A stretch of 64,000 nt of DNA from CAIZQW01 sp037133395. GTDB taxonomy: Bacteria > Verrucomicrobiota > Kiritimatiellia > RFP12 > UBA1067. The stretch's first letter is position 1; each line of letters opens with the position of its first letter. The position numbers and the translations under genes were made by a program. This document shows positions 61,499 through 64,000 of this stretch, piece by piece. Location: positions 1 through 64,000 of the forward strand of contig JBAXOG010000001.1 in NCBI GenBank assembly GCA_037133395.1, in the 5' to 3' direction. The notes under the pieces are model-generated. The model searched no databases, had not been told where the DNA came from, and saw nothing but the letters and a program-made list of their open reading frames with translations.

Positions 61499-64000
61499 CT
61501 ACCGCATGGGGATAACGCTTTGCTCAGCCGCGCGAAGCACCACCGGCCCGATCAGGCCGGAGGGAAGCAGCGCGTCGTCCTTCTTCCAATGCTTGTAGGT
61601 CGTAAAGGTCATCCGCCGCGGCTCGGGGCGGTGCTGCCCCTTTTGCAGCCACTCCGGCCAAGCCGGAATACCGCCCGCTTTCCAGGTGCCCTTGGGTGTG
61701 CAGTCATCGGGATACTGCTCGTCGCCGATCAGGCGGTTGGGCCACAGGTTGGTCACCTTCACCTCAAGCTCATTGGTTCCGGTTTTGATCACATCCGTCA
61801 CGTCCAGACGAAAGGGAGGCTTCCAAAGCGTCCCCAAATCCTTGCCGTTGACCTTCACTTCCGCAATCACCTGCACGTCACCCAAGTCCAAAGTCAAGGA
61901 TCGCTGCCGACGCCGCCACGCGGCGGGCACGGCGAATACCGTCCCATATTTCGCCGTACCGGAAAAGTAGCGCACGCCAGGGTCGGAGTGTTCCGGCCAG
62001 GAAACGAGCTTGTCGATCGTCGTTCTTTCAGGGGCACCCCAACCGGCAGGGAACTCCAATTTCCAGGGACCGCCGAGCCGCAGCGGCTCAGGCGATGGCG
62101 GCACAATTATCGCGCGCCCACCCCCTCCGGACAGCTTCAGTTCGTACTGACCACCGGCCTCAGCCTGAAACCGCAAACTTCCGGTCGCCTCAGTCGTCAA
62201 AGTCAGAAGGCTGTCCGATTCCTTGGCATCGGGCGCGGCTTGAGCGAGTTGCGTGATTTCGGCTTCCGTCATTGCCCACGCATATTTGGCAAGCCTGGCC
62301 ACTTCCCCTTGGAACGGCTTGGTCATCTGCGCTTGGGGCGATGTCACATTCACGCCCGCATGGACCGTATTTCCGCTCTTGAGGCCCGTGCCGACCGGTT
62401 TGCCGTTGATGAAAAGTACAGGCACGCCTGCACGATAGATCACGGCCACGTGGATCCAGCCGTAGAGGGTTTGCGGAGCTTTCCAGCTCAGCACGGCCGG
62501 GAAATTCCACGCCCAGCTCTCCAACACGCACACGCCATTCGTGCCCACGGACACGCCGGCCCCCGAATGCCCCTTGTCGCCATAGAGCAGGTGCCCAGCC
62601 GGCGGATAGACAGCGTAGTTCTGATTGCCCCAGTCCAACCCGCGCGTGTGCTGCGCGGGCACGTCGATCTCCGCCGTGGGCCGAGCCCAGAAGGTCATCG
62701 TGAACGTGCCTGAGAGGTCTTCACGGCTCGGCATCGCTGCGGGCAATATCTCGCGTCCGTTGCAGCTCAGACCCACAACCGTCCGCGAATGCTCGGCCGG
62801 CAACGGCTTGCGAAACAGCACAAAGACCGCTTCCTCCTGCTTCAAGTTAAGTCCCACACGCATTCCTGCGGGGGTTTGCTCGTAAACGGATGCCAATTCG
62901 ATTTTGCCGGTCTCCGGATACCAAAGCTCCGGCACCTTGCCATTTACTCGGAACTGGCAATTGACCCAGCCTCCGCGCGGACTGCTGTTCGCGACAAAGT
63001 AGACGTCCGAGCCCTCGATCATCCGATGGACAAAGTGAAGATCCATCCCGGTGTTGGGATCGTAATCGAAATCAGGAGCCACCCCGTCGGCCTTCATCAC
63101 GGCCTCCACCTTGCGGCCCCAGTTCACCCGGCCTGCGCCTGACTTACATTCTCCGGAAGTCGCCGCCGTGTCTCCCCAAAGCTCCTTCGCCAACGCCGTA
63201 AACTTCGCTTGGCGGCCCTGGTCTGCCAGGCTCGGGGAACCCTGCGGTTTCGGCCCCAGCACAGACGCGCCGTCACGCGCCAGGCGCGCCACCTGGTTCA
63301 GCGAGGCCAATGTCATGCGCCCGTGTTCCGGCATCACCAGATAGCGATATGTTTTTCCCCCTGGCAGTACCAATTTACCATCAGCCACCTTGAGCCGCGC
63401 GAGGATTTCGCCGTTCAGCCCGTCGCCATCATAGCCTTCCGGTGGCACAGGCGGATTGTTGCCGCCGCCGTTGGGCGCATCATCGCCCAGATAGTAAAGC
63501 ACATCGGCCACCGGCGAACCTTGCTGCAAGATCGCCTGACAGCGCCACAGATACGCGTGCCACTGCGTCCCTCCCTTTTCCCACCAAGTGTTGCTCCGGT
63601 CCAGGTGGCAGCCCCACGACCCCAGCGTCATGCCCGGGCGCAGGTGCGGATCAGTCCATGGCTGCCCCGTGAATACGACCATAAGCAGCCGATTCACGCC
63701 CACGCAGTAGCTCCAATCCGCCAAGGCCTTCATCGTCGCCGGGTGCTGGTCCCACTTCTCCAGACCGGTGAACTCTTCGCTGCCGATGATCTGCCGCTCG
63801 TAGAGATGGCCAGCGCTGGAAGCGGCCATGCGCGGCCGACTGCCGATCGGACTGCCGATCCAGATCTCGGTCATCGGCACATCGCTATGCCCCCCGGCCT
63901 GGAGGTATTCGAACGGGCCGTCGTAAGCTTCGGTGGAAAAAAACAGCCCGTCCTCACGACAACGCTGAGCCAAGCGTCCAATATGGTGATCGGAATAGCA
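61499..64000 (-). CDS. Second GH106-type glycoside hydrolase with LamG-like insert (5' partial)
   Basis: The reading frame stays open to the window edge (CYSDHHIGR in the last 27 bases matches the paralogue), so the N-terminus lies beyond 64000. It is highly similar to the neighbouring protein through STEAYDGPFEYL, EEFTGLEKW, NTWWEKGG and the C-terminal WKPPFRLDVTDVI jelly roll. It differs by an inserted concanavalin/LamG-type domain at about 62231-62722 (TFTMTFWARP ... GWIHVAVIYRAGVPVLFINGKPVG), placed between the two beta domains. The insert probably binds carbohydrate and changes substrate range. The pair arose by tandem duplication. Confidence 0.88.
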   Translation of the reverse strand, partial: CYSDHHIGRLAQRCREDGLFFSTEAYDGPFEYLQAGGHSDVPMTEIWIGSPIGSRPRMAASSAGHLYERQIIGSEEFTGLEKWDQHPATMKALADWSYCVGVNRLLMVVFTGQPWTDPHLRPGMTLGSWGCHLDRSNTWWEKGGTQWHAYLWRCQAILQQGSPVADVLYYLGDDAPNGGGNNPPVPPEGYDGDGLNGEILARLKVADGKLVLPGGKTYRYLVMPEHGRMTLASLNQVARLARDGASVLGPKPQGSPSLADQGRQAKFTALAKELWGDTAATSGECKSGAGRVNWGRKVEAVMKADGVAPDFDYDPNTGMDLHFVHRMIEGSDVYFVANSSPRGGWVNCQFRVNGKVPELWYPETGKIELASVYEQTPAGMRVGLNLKQEEAVFVLFRKPLPAEHSRTVVGLSCNGREILPAAMPSREDLSGTFTMTFWARPTAEIDVPAQHTRGLDWGNQNYAVYPPAGHLLYGDKGHSGAGVSVGTNGVCVLESWAWNFPAVLSWKAPQTLYGWIHVAVIYRAGVPVLFINGKPVGTGLKSGNTVHAGVNVTSPQAQMTKPFQGEVARLAKYAWAMTEAEITQLAQAAPDAKESDSLLTLTTEATGSLRFQAEAGGQYELKLSGGGGRAIIVPPSPEPLRLGGPWKLEFPAGWGAPERTTIDKLVSWPEHSDPGVRYFSGTAKYGTVFAVPAAWRRRQRSLTLDLGDVQVIAEVKVNGKDLGTLWKPPFRLDVTDVIKTGTNELEVKVTNLWPNRLIGDEQYPDDCTPKGTWKAGGIPAWPEWLQKGQHRPEPRRMTFTTYKHWKKDDALLPSGLIGPVVLRAAEQSVIPMR

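Noticed and set aside
61487..62713. 408-residue open frame on the + strand opposite the second GH106 gene
   Set aside because: It is a shadow of a GC-rich coding region with Arg/His/Pro-rich composition and no recognisable domain.

Overview
The window looks like chromosomal DNA of a PVC-superphylum bacterium, most plausibly Kiritimatiellota, Lentisphaerota or Verrucomicrobiota. This is inferred from gene content: two HzsA-like PD40/c-heme proteins, GH106-type rhamnosidases, a GxGYxYP-domain protein, a short prepilin with the classic methylation motif, four-helix-bundle and SPFH/NfeD proteins, and fused heme genes. No rRNA gene was seen and no tRNA was recognised, so the placement is provisional.

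Layout. 1-3.7 kb (+): end of a membrane-anchored phosphoesterase, a PolB-like exonuclease and dxs. 3.7-6.9 kb (-): priA and a prepilin. 7.1-12.6 kb (+): panB, a ketoacyl-synthase-like protein lacking its catalytic Cys, and an AT-dehydratase-PPTase fusion. 12.7-16.7 kb (+): fabH, an FAH-family gene, hisH, hisF and nth. 16.7-19.5 kb (-): a large HzsA-like protein. 19.7-19.9 kb: a sigma-54-type promoter followed by a short terminator-ended transcript with no long ORF. 20-22.6 kb (+): infA, pyrH, frr and a Pro/Thr-rich membrane protein. 22.6-31.3 kb (-): a carbohydrate operon (dehydrogenase, SDR, MFS transporter, FGGY kinase, SMP-30-like lipoprotein, DeoR regulator, SDR, deoC) interrupted by a four-helix-bundle gene between inverted repeat arrays. 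31.3-34.1 kb (-): an E1-like protein overlapping an unrecognised 653-residue protein. 34.2-36.5 kb (+): a second HzsA-like protein. 36.5-41.5 kb (-): phosphoribosyltransferase, prepilin peptidase, SPFH, NfeD and a HemC-SUMT-HemD fusion. 41.5-49.3 kb (-): a type III-like restriction-modification island. 49.3-52.8 kb (-): a small unknown gene, a CysG-HemA fusion and a YihY-family protein. 53-64 kb (-): a polysaccharide-degradation cluster (phosphoesterase-GxGYxYP, Tat-exported oxidoreductase, two tandem GH106 enzymes, the second running off the window).

How they fit together. HemA-CysG and HemC-SUMT-HemD are successive tetrapyrrole steps, and the restriction-modification genes sit exactly between them, bracketed by related hairpin repeats that differ by compensatory changes. 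This suggests the island split a hem operon. The GH106 cluster would release sugars outside the cytoplasm, and the 22-31 kb operon would import, oxidise or reduce, phosphorylate and cleave a sugar or polyol. A direct link between the two is only an inference.

A recurrent theme is short repetitive DNA, both between genes and in frame inside conserved genes (priA, hemC-SUMT-hemD). The most promising undescribed items are the repeat-bounded restriction island, the sigma-54 small transcript, the four-helix-bundle gene between inverted arrays, the E1-like/653-residue pair and the minimal ketoacyl-synthase locus.
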